From positions 248,001-312,000 of the forward strand of contig CBDIHP010000047.1 of the NCBI GenBank assembly GCA_965279195.1: a stretch of 64,000 bases of DNA, given 5' to 3'. The stretch is from CBDIHP01 sp965279195 (GTDB lineage Bacteria > Planctomycetota > Planctomycetia > Isosphaerales > Isosphaeraceae). Both the position numbers and the translations under genes were made by a program. The notes beneath the pieces are model-generated. The model made no database searches. It saw only the letters and a list, made by a program, of their open reading frames with translations, and was not told the origin of the DNA. Within the stretch, counting starts at the first letter, position 1, and each line of letters begins with the position of its first letter. Positions 53,903 through 63,711 of the stretch are shown piece after piece.

Positions 53903-54819
53903 GGCGCCGGCCTCCCCGCCGCCAGTCCGGGTCGGGCGTCGGAGGTCGCGGAGATCGGGTTCGAGGTGGGGGGCGGCGTCGCCTCCCTCGGCCGGCCGTG
54001 CGCGGTGATCCGCAGCAGGTCGACCCCGACGAGCGTAAAGGCCAGGCATCCGAACGCCACCATCGTCAGGAGCATCACCCGCCGCCCTCGCATCTCGGGC
54101 CGGTACCGGGCGTGCAGGAGCCACGCGAACACGAACCACATCAACAGGCCGCTGACCACCTTGGGGTCGGTCCAGCCGATCTGGGCCTCCCCCGACCGCT
54201 TGAGCTGGGCGTCGATCAGGATCCCGATCAGCAGGCCCGCCGACAGCAACGGGAACGCCACGGTGATCGCCGCCAGGTTCAGCCGGTCGGACTGCTCCAG
54301 GCTCGGCAGGGCGAACCCGAACCTGTTGGCCTTCTTGGCCTTGAGTCGTTTCGCCTGGACCAGATACATGAGCCCGGCGACGAACGCCACGCACGCGCCG
54401 AGGGCCCCGCCCAGGAGCAGGATCCCGTGGGCCGTCCCCCAGAAGGCGGTCGCCCCGCCCCAGGAGGCCCAGTCGGCACTGGGCGCGCCCATGCCGGCGG
54501 CGATCAGCCCGAGCACCACCGGCAGCACAAACATCGCCACGGCCGCGGGTTGCGGCGACCGCACGATCAAGTACAGAGACACCGCGCCGAGGATCCAGGA
54601 CAGGACCATCAGCGACTCGAACACCGTCCCGACCGGCAGCTTCCCCTCGTGATACCCCCGGTTCCCCAGGTACGCCGCCTGGACCAGCCAGGCCAGGGCC
54701 GTGAGCCCTAACGTCAAGTACCACCGGAACTTGCCGCGCACCACGAACCGGGCCAGGTCGCTCAAAAGCGCCAGGGCATAGGTCCCGCCGAAGCAAACCA
54801 CGGTCAGCCGATCGAGCAT
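53899..54819 (-). CDS. CcsA/HemX-like membrane protein
   Basis: This 306-residue protein has about eight transmembrane helices (for example CFGGTYALALLSDLA, FMVLPVVLGLIAAGM, ILLLGGALGACVAFVAGLMYLV). It contains WGTAHGILLLGG and IGWTDPKVVSGLLMWFVFAWLLHARY, typical of the cytochrome-c assembly (CcsA/ResC) superfamily to which HemX belongs. Its direct coupling to hemA suggests the HemX role of limiting HemA level, known from Bacillus, but cytochrome assembly cannot be excluded. ATG 54819 is chosen; 54834 is the alternative. Confidence 0.8.
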   Translation of the reverse strand: MLDRLTVVCFGGTYALALLSDLARFVVRGKFRWYLTLGLTALAWLVQAAYLGNRGYHEGKLPVGTVFESLMVLSWILGAVSLYLIVRSPQPAAVAMFVLPVVLGLIAAGMGAPSADWASWGGATAFWGTAHGILLLGGALGACVAFVAGLMYLVQAKRLKAKKANRFGFALPSLEQSDRLNLAAITVAFPLLSAGLLIGILIDAQLKRSGEAQIGWTDPKVVSGLLMWFVFAWLLHARYRPEMRGRRVMLLTMVAFGCLAFTLVGVDLLRITAHGRPREATPPPTSNPISATSDARPGLAAGRPAP

Positions 54820-55539
54820 CGTCCCCCCAGCCACTCAGTCGAGCCGCCCCATCGCCGCCCGGCTATTGTATCCTCCCCGACCCCCCGAGACGACCCTGAC
54901 ACCTTCCCCGAACGCAAATCGCGGGAACAAAGCCAATGTGCAACTTACGTCCGCTTACGTCCTCTTACGCAATGCAGGTGGGCACTTCTCACCACAACCT
55001 CTGCCTACCTGGCGTTGGGCGCGTGGCGTTGGGCGAGGGTCGAAGGCGCTGGGCGAGGGCCTCTCGACCCCGCCCCAACCCCGAGACGCCGTACCACAGG
55101 AGCGGGTCTCCAGACCCAAAAATCCAATGCTCCGGACAGCCGGGGTCTTCGAACAGGGGTCGGGAGACCCCGGTCCTGTGGTACAGCGAGTCCAAGGTAA
55201 GGGCGGGGTCTGGAGACCCGCGTCCAGCGCATTCGACCCCAGCGCTGCGCGGGCAACCCGGCGGCATTTTTGAGGGAACAGAGCCAAATCCCCGCCTCCC
55301 CGATTTTCCGAAACGAACCCAATTCGCCCCAACTCCTTGCCTCCCCATGGCTTAACCCCCAACACTCCGGACCGCATCGAATCCGCACATTTGACGATCC
55401 CTCACCCGTCAACCCCTCCCCAACAACAATACGCCGTCACACTCGCGAATATTCGGACTATTCCCCCCGCCGCCCCAGGCCGCGCCGTCACAACCGGACC
55501 GCCCCCGTGGAAGGTTCGCCTGCGCCCCTTTATGATGTG
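54820..55539. repeat. Repeat-rich intergenic region before the kinase gene
   Basis: This 720-bp gap has no supported gene. It holds a family E piece (GCGGGAACAAAGCCAAT, about 54918-54937), family C (55010-55250, including inverted arms GTACCACAGGA at 55091 and TCCTGTGGTAC at 55174), and a second family E copy (about 55265-55370) related to 24768-24910. Just before the kinase start lies TTTATGATGTG, an AT-rich -10-like piece. Confidence 0.65.
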
Positions 55540-58351
55540 ATGACCAACGACCTCCGGCCCCTTCGCGGACGCCGTCCCATGCCCGACCACGACCCGCAGC
55601 ACGCCGCCCACCTCGTCCTGCTCGCCTACCAGTCGGGCCTGATCGACCGACCCGCGTTCGACGCCATCCTCGACGCCTGGCACACCGACCGATCGCGTCC
55701 CGTCCCCGAACTCCTGGCCGAACTCGGCAAGGTCTCCGCCGAGTCCCTCCCCTTCCTCGACGCCCTCGCCCGCCGCCACGCCCAGGACCTCGGCGGGACC
55801 ACCCAGGCCCTCTCGGCGCTGGCGGCCAACGCGGGGAGCTCGACCGTCGAGGAACTCGCCACCCGCGTCCCCGAGTTCACCGAGACGTTCATCGTCCGGA
55901 CGCCCAGCCTGACGCAAATCGGCCCCGACATGGCCCACTCGACGACGTCCGACCACATGCGGCCCGGCGGCGTCCGCTACAAGGCCATCCGGTTCCACGC
56001 CCGGGGGGGGCTGGGGGCCGTGTTCGTGGCGCAGGATGAGGAGCTGAATCGCAAGGTCGCCCTCAAGGAGATCCAGGAACGCTACGCCGACCGCCCCGCA
56101 GACCGCGACCGCTTTCTCGTCGAGGCCGAGATCACCGGCCGGCTCGAACACCCCGGCATCGTCCCCGTCTACGGACTCGGCACCTACGCCGACGGCCGCC
56201 CGTTCTACGCCATGCGGTTCATCTACGGCGAGAGCCTCGAGACCGCCTGCCGCGCCTTCCACTCCAACCCCGATCCGGACTCCTCCGCCCGATCCGTCGC
56301 CCTTCGCGGCCTGCTGCGCCGGTTCCTCGACGTCTGCAACGCCGTCGAATACGCCCACAGCCGCGGCGTGCTGCACCGCGACCTGAAGCCCGGCAACATC
56401 ATGGTCGGCAAATATGGCGAGACGTTGGTCGTCGACTGGGGCCTCGCCCGGGTCATGGGCGAGTCCACCTCGCCCCCCTCCGACGACCACGACGCCCCCA
56501 TCGACCGCAGCAGCCTGAGCGGATCGGCCCAGACGATCCGCGGCCACGCCATCGGCACCCCCGGCTACATGAGCCCCGAGCAGGCCGACGGCCGCCACGA
56601 CGAACTCGGCCCGGAGAGCGACGTGTATTCGCTGGGGGCCACCCTCTACTTCGTCCTCACCGGCCGCGGCCCCTACTCGGGCGTCACGTCCCTCACCGAA
56701 CTCTACGCCCGCCTCCGCCACGGCGACCACCCGCCCGCGCGCTCGATCAACCCCGAGATCCCCGTCGCCCTCGACGCCATCTGCCGCAAGGCCATGTCCG
56801 TCTCGCCCACGGATCGCTACCCCACCCCGCGCGCCCTCGCCGACGACCTCGAACATTACCTCGCCGACGAGTCCGTGGACGCCTCCCCCGACACCCCCCT
56901 CGACCGCCTCATGCGCTGGACCCGCAAGCACAAGCAGGCGACGATTACGGCGGCAGCGGCACTGCTGATCATCGCGACCGTAGCGACCTTCGCCTCGTTC
57001 GTTGTTGACTCAGCCCGTCGCTCGGCAGAAATAGAGAAGGGCAACGCTCGGCTTGCATTACGTGCTACCCAGGCAGCCAACGCCAGGGCTGAAGAAGCTC
57101 TATCCGAAGCCAATAGGGCCCAGGCACAGGCATATGAGAACTTCAAGAAAGCCCAGCAGACGGTAGATGACCTCCTTACTGCCGTGAGTGAAAGCAAGGA
57201 ACTCCAACTACTACCTGACACACAAAACTTTCGAAGAAGATTGCTGGAAAAGGCTCGCGACTACTATCAAGAATTTCTAAAGATCAGAGCGGGCAATAAT
57301 TCTCTTAGGTTTGAAACCGGTATGTCTGCGTTGAGGTTGGCGAGGGTTGTCAAGCAGATCGACACGAACGTGGAAGCCACGAGAATCTGCCTTGAAGCAC
57401 TTCGACTCGTGGAACCGATCGCTTCATCGAACGAGAGCAGCGTTGAACAAAGGGTTGGGCTTGCACGAATCCTAGCAAACCTAAGCGGACTGATGAGTAC
57501 AAATGGTAAATTCAAGGAGGCAGAGGAGTACTGTCACCGCGCATTGATGGTCCGAGAGAGGATAGCTCACGAGCATCCCTCATCCGAAGAATATCAGATA
57601 AGCCTAGCTCGCTCATTGAATGACATCGGTGCGATCCAAACTTCCACGGGGAGACTGACTGAGGGTGAGCGGTCCTATTTGCGGAGTGAGGAAATATTCT
57701 CGAACCTTGCGAGGATGAATCCCAAGGCAGCCGAGTATTCGGAGGGAGCAGCACTTGCGCTCACGAACCTCGCACTTGTGCAGAGAAACACAGGTCGGCA
57801 AGAAGCTGCGAAGCGATCGCTGGCACGGGCAGTAAAGGTCCGGGAGAAACTCGTCGATGACGCGCCGAACGTCGCCGATTACCGATCAGGTCTCGCCCGT
57901 TCACTGAACGACCTCAGTGCCATACAGTTTACTACTGGCGATGTCACTGAGGCAGAGGTTTCGATCGCTCGAAGCATAGCGATCAGGGAGACGCTAGCGA
58001 GCGAGAATCCGAAAGTTATTCCCTATCGGATCCATCTAGCCCATTCATTCAGCGACATGGGTGCGATCAGGCAAGCTCTGGGCCAACCAACTGAGGCCGA
58101 AGCAGCAATTAAGCGCGCCTACAGAACCTTCAAGGACGTAACACAAGAACAACCTGACGTCGCTGAGTATCAGCACGCATTGGGCTTGATTCTCAATGAC
58201 TTGGCTACCTTGCGAAGGCTGACGGGGAGACTAGAGGAGGCGAGGGATGCATACGAAGAGGCAACATCGATACTCGAAAGGTGAGCTGAGCCCCGAAATT
58301 TGGTCCACCCGTTATGGGAGTCTCCCGGTAGATTAGCCCCGGGAGGGCACC

Positions 58352-58627
58352 ATGCGGAAGCGGCATTCGGCGGAGGACGTGGCGAGGCTGATCAAGGAAT
58401 TCGACCGCGAGCTGGCCAGGGGGCTCACGGTCGCCGACGTCTGCCGCAAGGCGGGCATCGCCGAGACGACTTACTACCGCTGGAGGCAGCGCGACGCCCC
58501 CGAGAAGGACCGCGCCGAGCGACGCTGTCGCGAGCTCGAGGCCGAGGTCGAGCGGCTGAAGCGGATCGTAGCCGACCTGATGGTCGACCGACAGATCCTC
58601 CAGGACGTCGCCAAAAAAAAGTGGTGA
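58352..58627 (+). CDS. IS3-family transposase OrfA
   Basis: This 91-residue protein has the HTH pattern RKRHSAEDVARLIKEFDREL and KAGIAETTYYRWRQRD, then a leucine-zipper-like helix (RRCRELEAEVERLKRIVADL). It ends in a run of Lys coded by A8G. It belongs to the OrfA component; the -1 frameshift at this A run produces the OrfAB transposase. Confidence 0.9.
   Translation: MRKRHSAEDVARLIKEFDRELARGLTVADVCRKAGIAETTYYRWRQRDAPEKDRAERRCRELEAEVERLKRIVADLMVDRQILQDVAKKKW
58613..58621 (+). promoter_or_regulatory. Programmed -1 frameshift site in the IS3 element
   Basis: AAAAAAAAG (A-AAA-AAG type slippery sequence) lies where the orfA and orfB frames overlap. OrfB is in the -1 frame relative to OrfA, as in the IS3 family. 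Confidence 0.8.
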
Positions 58628-59487
58628 CCCCGGCCCAGCAGCGCGCCGTCGCCGGCTACCTCGTCGAGGAGCGAGGGCTGTCCCAGAGGCACGCCGCGAG
58701 GCTCATGGGGCGGTCGCGTTCGACCCTGCGCTACCGGCCCCGGCCCCGCCCCGACGAGCCGCCCCTGATCCGCGAGATCCGCCGCCTGGCCCGGCGGCAC
58801 CCGCGCTTCGGCTACCGACGGGTCCACCGCATGCTCTCGCGCGGGGGCTGGTCGGCGAACCTCAAGCGGGTCCGCAGGCTCTGGCGTGACCTCGGCCTGA
58901 CGCGGCCGATCCGGCGGAAATCCCCCAGGAAACTCGGCCCCAAGCCGGGCTCGGCGGCCAATGCCTGCGCGGCCAGGCCGGCACAGTCGCGCAACGACGT
59001 GTGGACCTGCGACTTCATCCTGGACCGCACCGCCGACGGACGCCCGCTCAAGTGGCTGACCCTGGTGGACGAATACACCAGGGAGCTGTTGCTGCTGCAC
59101 GCCGCCGCGGCGATGACCGGCGGCGACGTCCGCCGGGCGATCGCGCGGGTGGCGGGCCGGCGGGGATTGCCCCGCTCGATCCGCAGCGACAACGGCTCGG
59201 AGTTCGTCTGCGAGGCGCTGACGGGCTGGCTCAAGAAGGCGGGGACGGAGCCGATCCCGGTGTCGCCGCGGAGCCCGTGGCAGAACGGCTACATCGAGTC
59301 GTTCCACAGCCGGCTGCGGGACGAGTTCCTGGAGCGTCACGAGTTCGAGGACGTGGCCGACGCCCGCGCCAGGGCCTCGTGGTTCGTGCGCGAGTACAAC
59401 ACGGTCCGGCCACACAGCTCGCTGGGCTACCGGACCCCGAGGGAATTCGCGGAGTCGTGCGGACGCCCCTCGGATGACGAGGCGTGA
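58621..59487 (+). CDS. IS3-family transposase OrfB (integrase catalytic part)
   Basis: In the -1 frame, about 288 residues from GTG 58621: RGLSQRHAARLMGRSRSTLRY, then HPRFGYRRVHRML, then the rve integrase domain with the catalytic Asp in VWTCDFILDRTADG, Asp in IRSDNGSEFVCEA and Glu in YIESFHSRLRDEFLE, followed by YNTVRPHSSLGYRTP. All DDE residues are present and the frame is open, so the element may be active. It is read as a fusion with OrfA after frameshifting. Confidence 0.92.
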   Translation: MVTPAQQRAVAGYLVEERGLSQRHAARLMGRSRSTLRYRPRPRPDEPPLIREIRRLARRHPRFGYRRVHRMLSRGGWSANLKRVRRLWRDLGLTRPIRRKSPRKLGPKPGSAANACAARPAQSRNDVWTCDFILDRTADGRPLKWLTLVDEYTRELLLLHAAAAMTGGDVRRAIARVAGRRGLPRSIRSDNGSEFVCEALTGWLKKAGTEPIPVSPRSPWQNGYIESFHSRLRDEFLERHEFEDVADARARASWFVREYNTVRPHSSLGYRTPREFAESCGRPSDDEA

Positions 59488-60975
59488 GTGGATTCAGTCC
59501 GATTCACATGAACATGGTCCGGTGAGAACTCCCATAACTGCTGGACCAAAAATCGGGGCTCAGCCCAAGGGTAGCAAATTCAGATCCTCGCGTTCTGCAC
59601 TATAGGAAAGGTCTCAGCCGTTCCCTCAATGATCTGGGAGCGATCTTACATCAGCAAGGTAGGCACGAAGCGGCAGAATCTAGATATCGCAATTCTATTA
59701 GGATTCGACAAGATCTTCTGCGTGAGAACCCTGAAGACATAGAGACTAAGAACGACTTGGCAACTACTTACTCCAAGCTAAGCCGACTACAGTTCGAGCT
59801 CAAACGGCCAGACGAAGCAGAGCGTTCATGCAATGAAGCGATCGTATTCCGTGAAGCCGCTCTCGCAGCCTCACCCGAAAGTCTTCGCTATCGAGCGGAA
59901 TTGGCCGGATCACTTCTTGACCTGGCAAGAATTCATCTGAACGGAGATAGGCCAAAGTCAGAGGGAATTCTCAATCGATCGATCAGTATTATAGAACACC
60001 TCGTGCAAGGACGGGGTCGAAGTTCCAGCAATCTTGAGCTACTTCTTCAATGCCTAACCGATCTAGCGAACCTGCACCTGACTCAAAACCGCTTGGGAGA
60101 GGCACAACTAACGCTTTTGCGGTCGGTCGAAGTGATCGATTCTTGGATTCAGCACGAACCGCTAAGCCAGTCCAAGAGAGTTCTATTGGGCGAAACACTC
60201 GACAAGTTGAACTCAGCATTGAGCCGCACTCGGACGATTGAAGGCACTGAAAAACACTTCTTGCGCAGCATCCAAACCTGGAAAGGTCTGGTCGAGGACC
60301 ATCCTGGTTCTGCCTTGTATATCGAAAAAACAGCCAGGGCATACGACGGCTATGGCAGACAGTTGCTCCTGAGCAACAAACGACGCGAGGCTGAATCGGC
60401 ATTTCTAGAATCTGTTCGTGCATGGGAAAGGCTCTTTAAGATCGAGCCTTCCTCAAGTTTGCAAGATCACATGTTTGCAATGTCTCTAGTTGGTCTCGCG
60501 GATCTTCTCGCGAGCGACGGCCGAGATAACTTGGCAGTACCGCTGTACTTTCGAGCAATATCCAGTGAGCAGACATTTATTCGAAAGAAAACAAGGATTG
60601 AATTCCACTTACAATTCATCAAACTTACATATCACTCTCTGTCTTGTTCGCTATTGAAGCTAAACAGATCAAAGGATGCCATCTCAGTAATTTTCGAACG
60701 GCAGAAGTACTGCTTCGGCGATCCACTCGATCGGTTCAACCTCGCATGCGAATTGTCCCTTTGCGTGAAGGCACTTGATTTTGAGGATGCGAAGATCATC
60801 TCGAAAAATGCCGTCGATACACTCCGTCTAGCTGTAGAAGAGGGGTGGTGGGATGCCTACCAAACGGCCCGCGACCCCGACCTCGCCCCGATCCGCCATC
60901 GCAAGGATTTCCAGGCCATCCTCCAGGGGCTCCAGGATCGGGCGTTCCCGGCGGATCCGTTCGCGAAGTAGGCCC

Positions 60976-61275
60976 CCCGGAGTGCGGAGGCTGGCCTCCG
61001 CTCGGTTGTCGCGGGGCTTGCCACGCGTGATCCATTCGGAGGTGGTGCCTTCAACGGAGGTGGTCTCTCGGGAACAAGCTCCCACAGGCGAGAGCGTCAG
61101 CAAGCGGACGCAACTCCAGATCCGCCAATTCTGGATTGCGTCCACTTGCTGACGCTCGGTTGTCGCTGGGCTTGTCACGCGTGCGGGGTCGAAGGGGACC
61201 GCTGACGATTCGAGGTCCTTTCTCGTGAGCAAGCTCCCGCCGGGGTAGAGCGTCAGCGAGCGGACGCACTCCAGA
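60976..61275. repeat. Two MITE-like family A copies behind the kinase gene
   Basis: The gap 60972-61366 has no gene. From 60976 a GGAGTGCGGAGGCTGGCCTCCGC end begins a unit containing GGGAACAAGCTCCC; a second unit (about 61131-61275) is bounded by inverted GAGTGCGTCCGCT/TTGCTGACGCTC-type ends and contains GTGAGCAAGCTCCCG. Both resemble 219-360. Confidence 0.55.
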
Positions 61276-61366
61276 TTGGGTTGTTGTGGAGTGCGAAGGC
61301 TGGCGGGTGGGTGGGCGAGTCGACGGCCTGCGTCGGTACGGTGGACGCTGCACGGAGCGGCGCACC

Positions 61367-62656
61367 CTACGGGTTGACGTCGTCGCGCCACCAGGAGTCG
61401 TCGTCGGGGGGGGTGTTGATGAGGGGGTTGGGGGTCGAGGGGGTGGAGGGGGCGAGGTCGGGGTCGCCGGCGAGGGTGTAGGTGGCGGGGGTGGGGGTGG
61501 TGGTGTCGGGGACGATGGGAGGGGGCGTGGGGGAGATCGGGATGGTGGGGATCAGGGTGCGCGCGTTGGAGGTGCGGCAGAAGGGGTCGAGGGCCAGCGC
61601 GACGTCCTCGGCGGTGGGGGGGCGCCGGGAGGGGTTGCGGTCGATCATGCGGAGGACGATCGCGGCGAGGTCCTTCGGCAAGGCGGGTCGGAGGTAGGCG
61701 GGGTCGGGGCGGTGCGGGGACTGGTGCTTGAGCAGCTTCTGGGTCAGGCTGCCGCCGGGGAACGGGGGCTGGCCGGTGAGGAGGTGAAAGAGTGTGCAGC
61801 CGAGGCTATAAATGTCCGAGCGTCCGTCGGCGGCGTGGGGGTCGTCGGCCTGCTCGGGGGCGAGGTAGTCGGGCGTGCCGAGGACGATGCCGGACGCGGT
61901 GAGCGGCTCGCCGTCGGGTCCGAGGGTCGGGCGCTCGTCGGGGTCGTGGATCCTCGCCAGGCCGAGGTCGACGACCTTGATCAGGCCCTTGCCGGTGAGG
62001 ATCAGGTTCGAGGGCTTGATGTCGCGATGCACCAACCCCTGTTCATGCGCGTGGCCGAGCCCGAGGGCGGCCTGGCGGGCCCAGTCGCAGGCGTGTCGGA
62101 TGGGGGGCAGGCCTTCCGACCTGAGCACATCGGCGAGTGTGCGACCTTCGACGTATTCCATCACGAGCGCCAGGCCGGGCTCGCCGAGGGGGTCGGCGGC
62201 CAGGGGCGCGGCGTCGAGCGCGGCGACGAGGTTGGGGTGCCAGACCCGCGCGGCGGCCTCGATCTCGCGGAGGAACCGGGCCCGGACGTCGGGCCTGGCG
62301 AGCAGGTCGCCCCGGATGAGTTTCAGGGCGACCACGCGGTTCATCAGGCGGTGGCGGGCCTTGAAGACCAGGCCCATGCCCCCCTCGCCGAGGGGCTCCA
62401 GGAGGACGTATTGCCCGAGGTTCAGCTCGCCCGCGCGGTCGGCCAGGAGCCGCTCGGCCTGGAAGGCGGTGATCCAGCCCCGGGCGAGCATGTCGTCGGC
62501 GAGGGCCCTGGGCGCCGCGCCGTCGGCCGCCCTGGTGCGCACGAGGACCGTCTCCTCGGGCCGGATCGCGCCCGAGTCCTCGGCCCGCTTCAGGAACTGC
62601 TCCGCGGCCTCGCCCGGCATGGCCATGCCCCGTCCGATCGGGTCGGATGCCCGCAT
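61367..62656 (-). CDS. Hanks-type Ser/Thr protein kinase
   Basis: This 429-residue protein has an N-terminal segment of about 75 residues, then a complete kinase domain: Gly loop LGEGGMGLVFKARH, Lys in VVALKLIRG, HRDIKPSNLIL, DLGLAR in place of DFG, GTPDYLAPEQ, and DIYSLGCTLFHLLTG. The last 70 residues are Pro/Thr-rich and without a transmembrane helix, so it is soluble. Such kinases phosphorylate regulatory proteins; targets unknown. It stands 395 bases from the split kinase, on the other strand. ATG 62656 lies right behind GGGGAGGG; later ATGs (62626) are possible. Confidence 0.9.
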   Translation of the reverse strand: MRASDPIGRGMAMPGEAAEQFLKRAEDSGAIRPEETVLVRTRAADGAAPRALADDMLARGWITAFQAERLLADRAGELNLGQYVLLEPLGEGGMGLVFKARHRLMNRVVALKLIRGDLLARPDVRARFLREIEAAARVWHPNLVAALDAAPLAADPLGEPGLALVMEYVEGRTLADVLRSEGLPPIRHACDWARQAALGLGHAHEQGLVHRDIKPSNLILTGKGLIKVVDLGLARIHDPDERPTLGPDGEPLTASGIVLGTPDYLAPEQADDPHAADGRSDIYSLGCTLFHLLTGQPPFPGGSLTQKLLKHQSPHRPDPAYLRPALPKDLAAIVLRMIDRNPSRRPPTAEDVALALDPFCRTSNARTLIPTIPISPTPPPIVPDTTTPTPATYTLAGDPDLAPSTPSTPNPLINTPPDDDSWWRDDVNP

Positions 62657-62812
62657 CCCTCCCCATCAAGATAGGGGAATTCTTCGCGCGTGGGTACGGC
62701 CTACCGGGAAGTTTCTCGGGGGATTCCCGGACGGCCGGGCGTGGGGAATAATAGCGGGCCGTGCGGCGAAAGGTTGAGAAATCGTTCACGAAATGGAATC
62801 GAGGAGCGCCCG

Positions 62813-63373
62813 ATGCGATCGCCCGTCCCCCGCAGACTCCGCCCGATCCGGATCTTTGCCCTCGGCCTGCTCGCCCTCGGCCTGGCGGGCTGCGTGTCGA
62901 GGACGCAGGACGGCGACGCGACGCTGTTCCGGTTCGAGGCGTGGGTGCCGGTCTCGGCGGGGGTCGGGGCGGTGGTGGGGACGGCGGCCGGCGTGCTCCT
63001 GCGACGGGGCGTCCCGCGCCTGGGCTGGCCGCTCCTGCTCCTCGGCCCGCTGGCCCTGGTGTGCCTGGTGCCCGGCCTGGCGATGGACAACGTGCGCGTG
63101 ACCCCGAAGGACTTCCGCCTGGAGGTCGGCTTCTGGTTCTCCCGGAACATCCACGAGGTGAAATTCGAGAACGTGTCGGCGATGCAGATCGTGGTCGAGG
63201 AGAAGTGGTCGGGCCGGCGGAGGTCGAAGTCGACGTACCTGGTCTGCCAGCTCAAGTCCGGCGGGGCCGACAAGGTCCCCGTGGGCGACATCATGAAGAA
63301 CGGCGGCCTCGCCGCGATCCTCGACCAGGCCCAGTCGCGTGGTATCCCCGTCGACGCGCCCCAGGGGCCCTGA
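62813..63373 (+). CDS. Lipoprotein with additional membrane helices
   Basis: This 186-residue protein (ATG 62813, GAGGAG upstream) starts with a lipoprotein signal peptide (FALGLLALGLAGC, lipobox L-A-G-C). Two further hydrophobic segments follow (VSAGVGAVVGTAAGVLL and WPLLLLGPLALVCLVPGLAM), then a beta-rich C-terminal domain (DFRLEVGFWFSRNIHEVKFENVSAMQIVVEE). It may be a membrane-embedded lipoprotein with a PH-like domain. Function unknown. Confidence 0.7.
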   Translation: MRSPVPRRLRPIRIFALGLLALGLAGCVSRTQDGDATLFRFEAWVPVSAGVGAVVGTAAGVLLRRGVPRLGWPLLLLGPLALVCLVPGLAMDNVRVTPKDFRLEVGFWFSRNIHEVKFENVSAMQIVVEEKWSGRRRSKSTYLVCQLKSGGADKVPVGDIMKNGGLAAILDQAQSRGIPVDAPQGP

Positions 63374-63711
63374 GCGGCACAGGTCCGAGGGCCGGGCCGA
63401 GCGTGCGATCTGTGCAGGGTCGGATGCGGACGCGGCCCCAATGGCCCGCGTCACCCCCACCAACCTGGGCGTTCGATGCGCCGGGTCTGACTGGGTGCCC
63501 GCGGGTTTCGTCCCCGAAACCACGGTGGGATTGCATCGTCGGGCACCCCGGTCCGAACGGCGGGCGAAATCTCGGTGGGGTGACGCTCACTTCATGGCCA
63601 GGGCTTGCACCCCGCCCGAAAAAATGCCCTTCGGCCCGGGATTTCGCTTGACGCCGCCCTCCGAACCAGTACCCTGCATTGCGTAGTACCCAGCAAGAAG
63701 GGCAGCGTGAT
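63374..63711. other. Intergenic region with padR promoter
   Basis: This 338-bp gap has no gene. The last 60 bases hold the promoter and operator of the padR gene described below. Confidence 0.45.
63648..63689 (+). promoter_or_regulatory. Promoter and palindromic operator of the padR-like gene
   Basis: TTGACG (63648-63653) and TACCCT (63670-63675) are spaced 16 bases. The near-palindrome GTACCCTGCAT-TGCGTAGTAC (63669-63689) overlaps the -10 box. The gene starts 22 bases later, so this is a likely autoregulatory operator. Confidence 0.55.

Larger units (their letters stand above)
58282..59566 (+). mobile_element. IS3-family insertion sequence with 4-bp target duplication
   Basis: The element is 1285 bp. 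Its ends are inverted repeats (CTGAGCCCCGA ... TTTGGTCC ... GTTATGGGAGT at both ends with few mismatches). AAGG at 58278-58281 is repeated at 59567-59570. It contains orfA and orfB in the IS3 arrangement. Confidence 0.9.
55540..60971 (+). pseudogene. Hanks-type Ser/Thr protein kinase with TPR tail, split by an IS3-family element
   Basis: Left part 55540-58281 and right part 59571-60971 make one frame of 1380 codons if the IS and one duplication are removed. Left part: helical start, kinase domain with HARGGLGAVF, VALKEI, LHRDLKPGN (about residue 278), DWG in place of DFG, and GTPGYMSPEQ; then a transmembrane helix (AAAALLIIATVATFASFVV, about 466-490), a coiled coil, and TPR units (RYLRSEEIFSNLARMNPKA type). 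The right part continues TPR units and ends in a GC-rich tail (DAYQTARDPDLAPI). The TPR half has clearly lower GC than the kinase half. As sequenced, the left fragment stops at 58284 just inside the IS; a kinase lacking the last TPRs may still be made. Confidence 0.85.

Noticed and set aside
53900..54796. N-terminal extension of hemA up to 54796
   Set aside because: The extra part is the complement frame of the CcsA/HemX-like gene; the family start VTLLVLGVDHRNAP fits GTG 53902.
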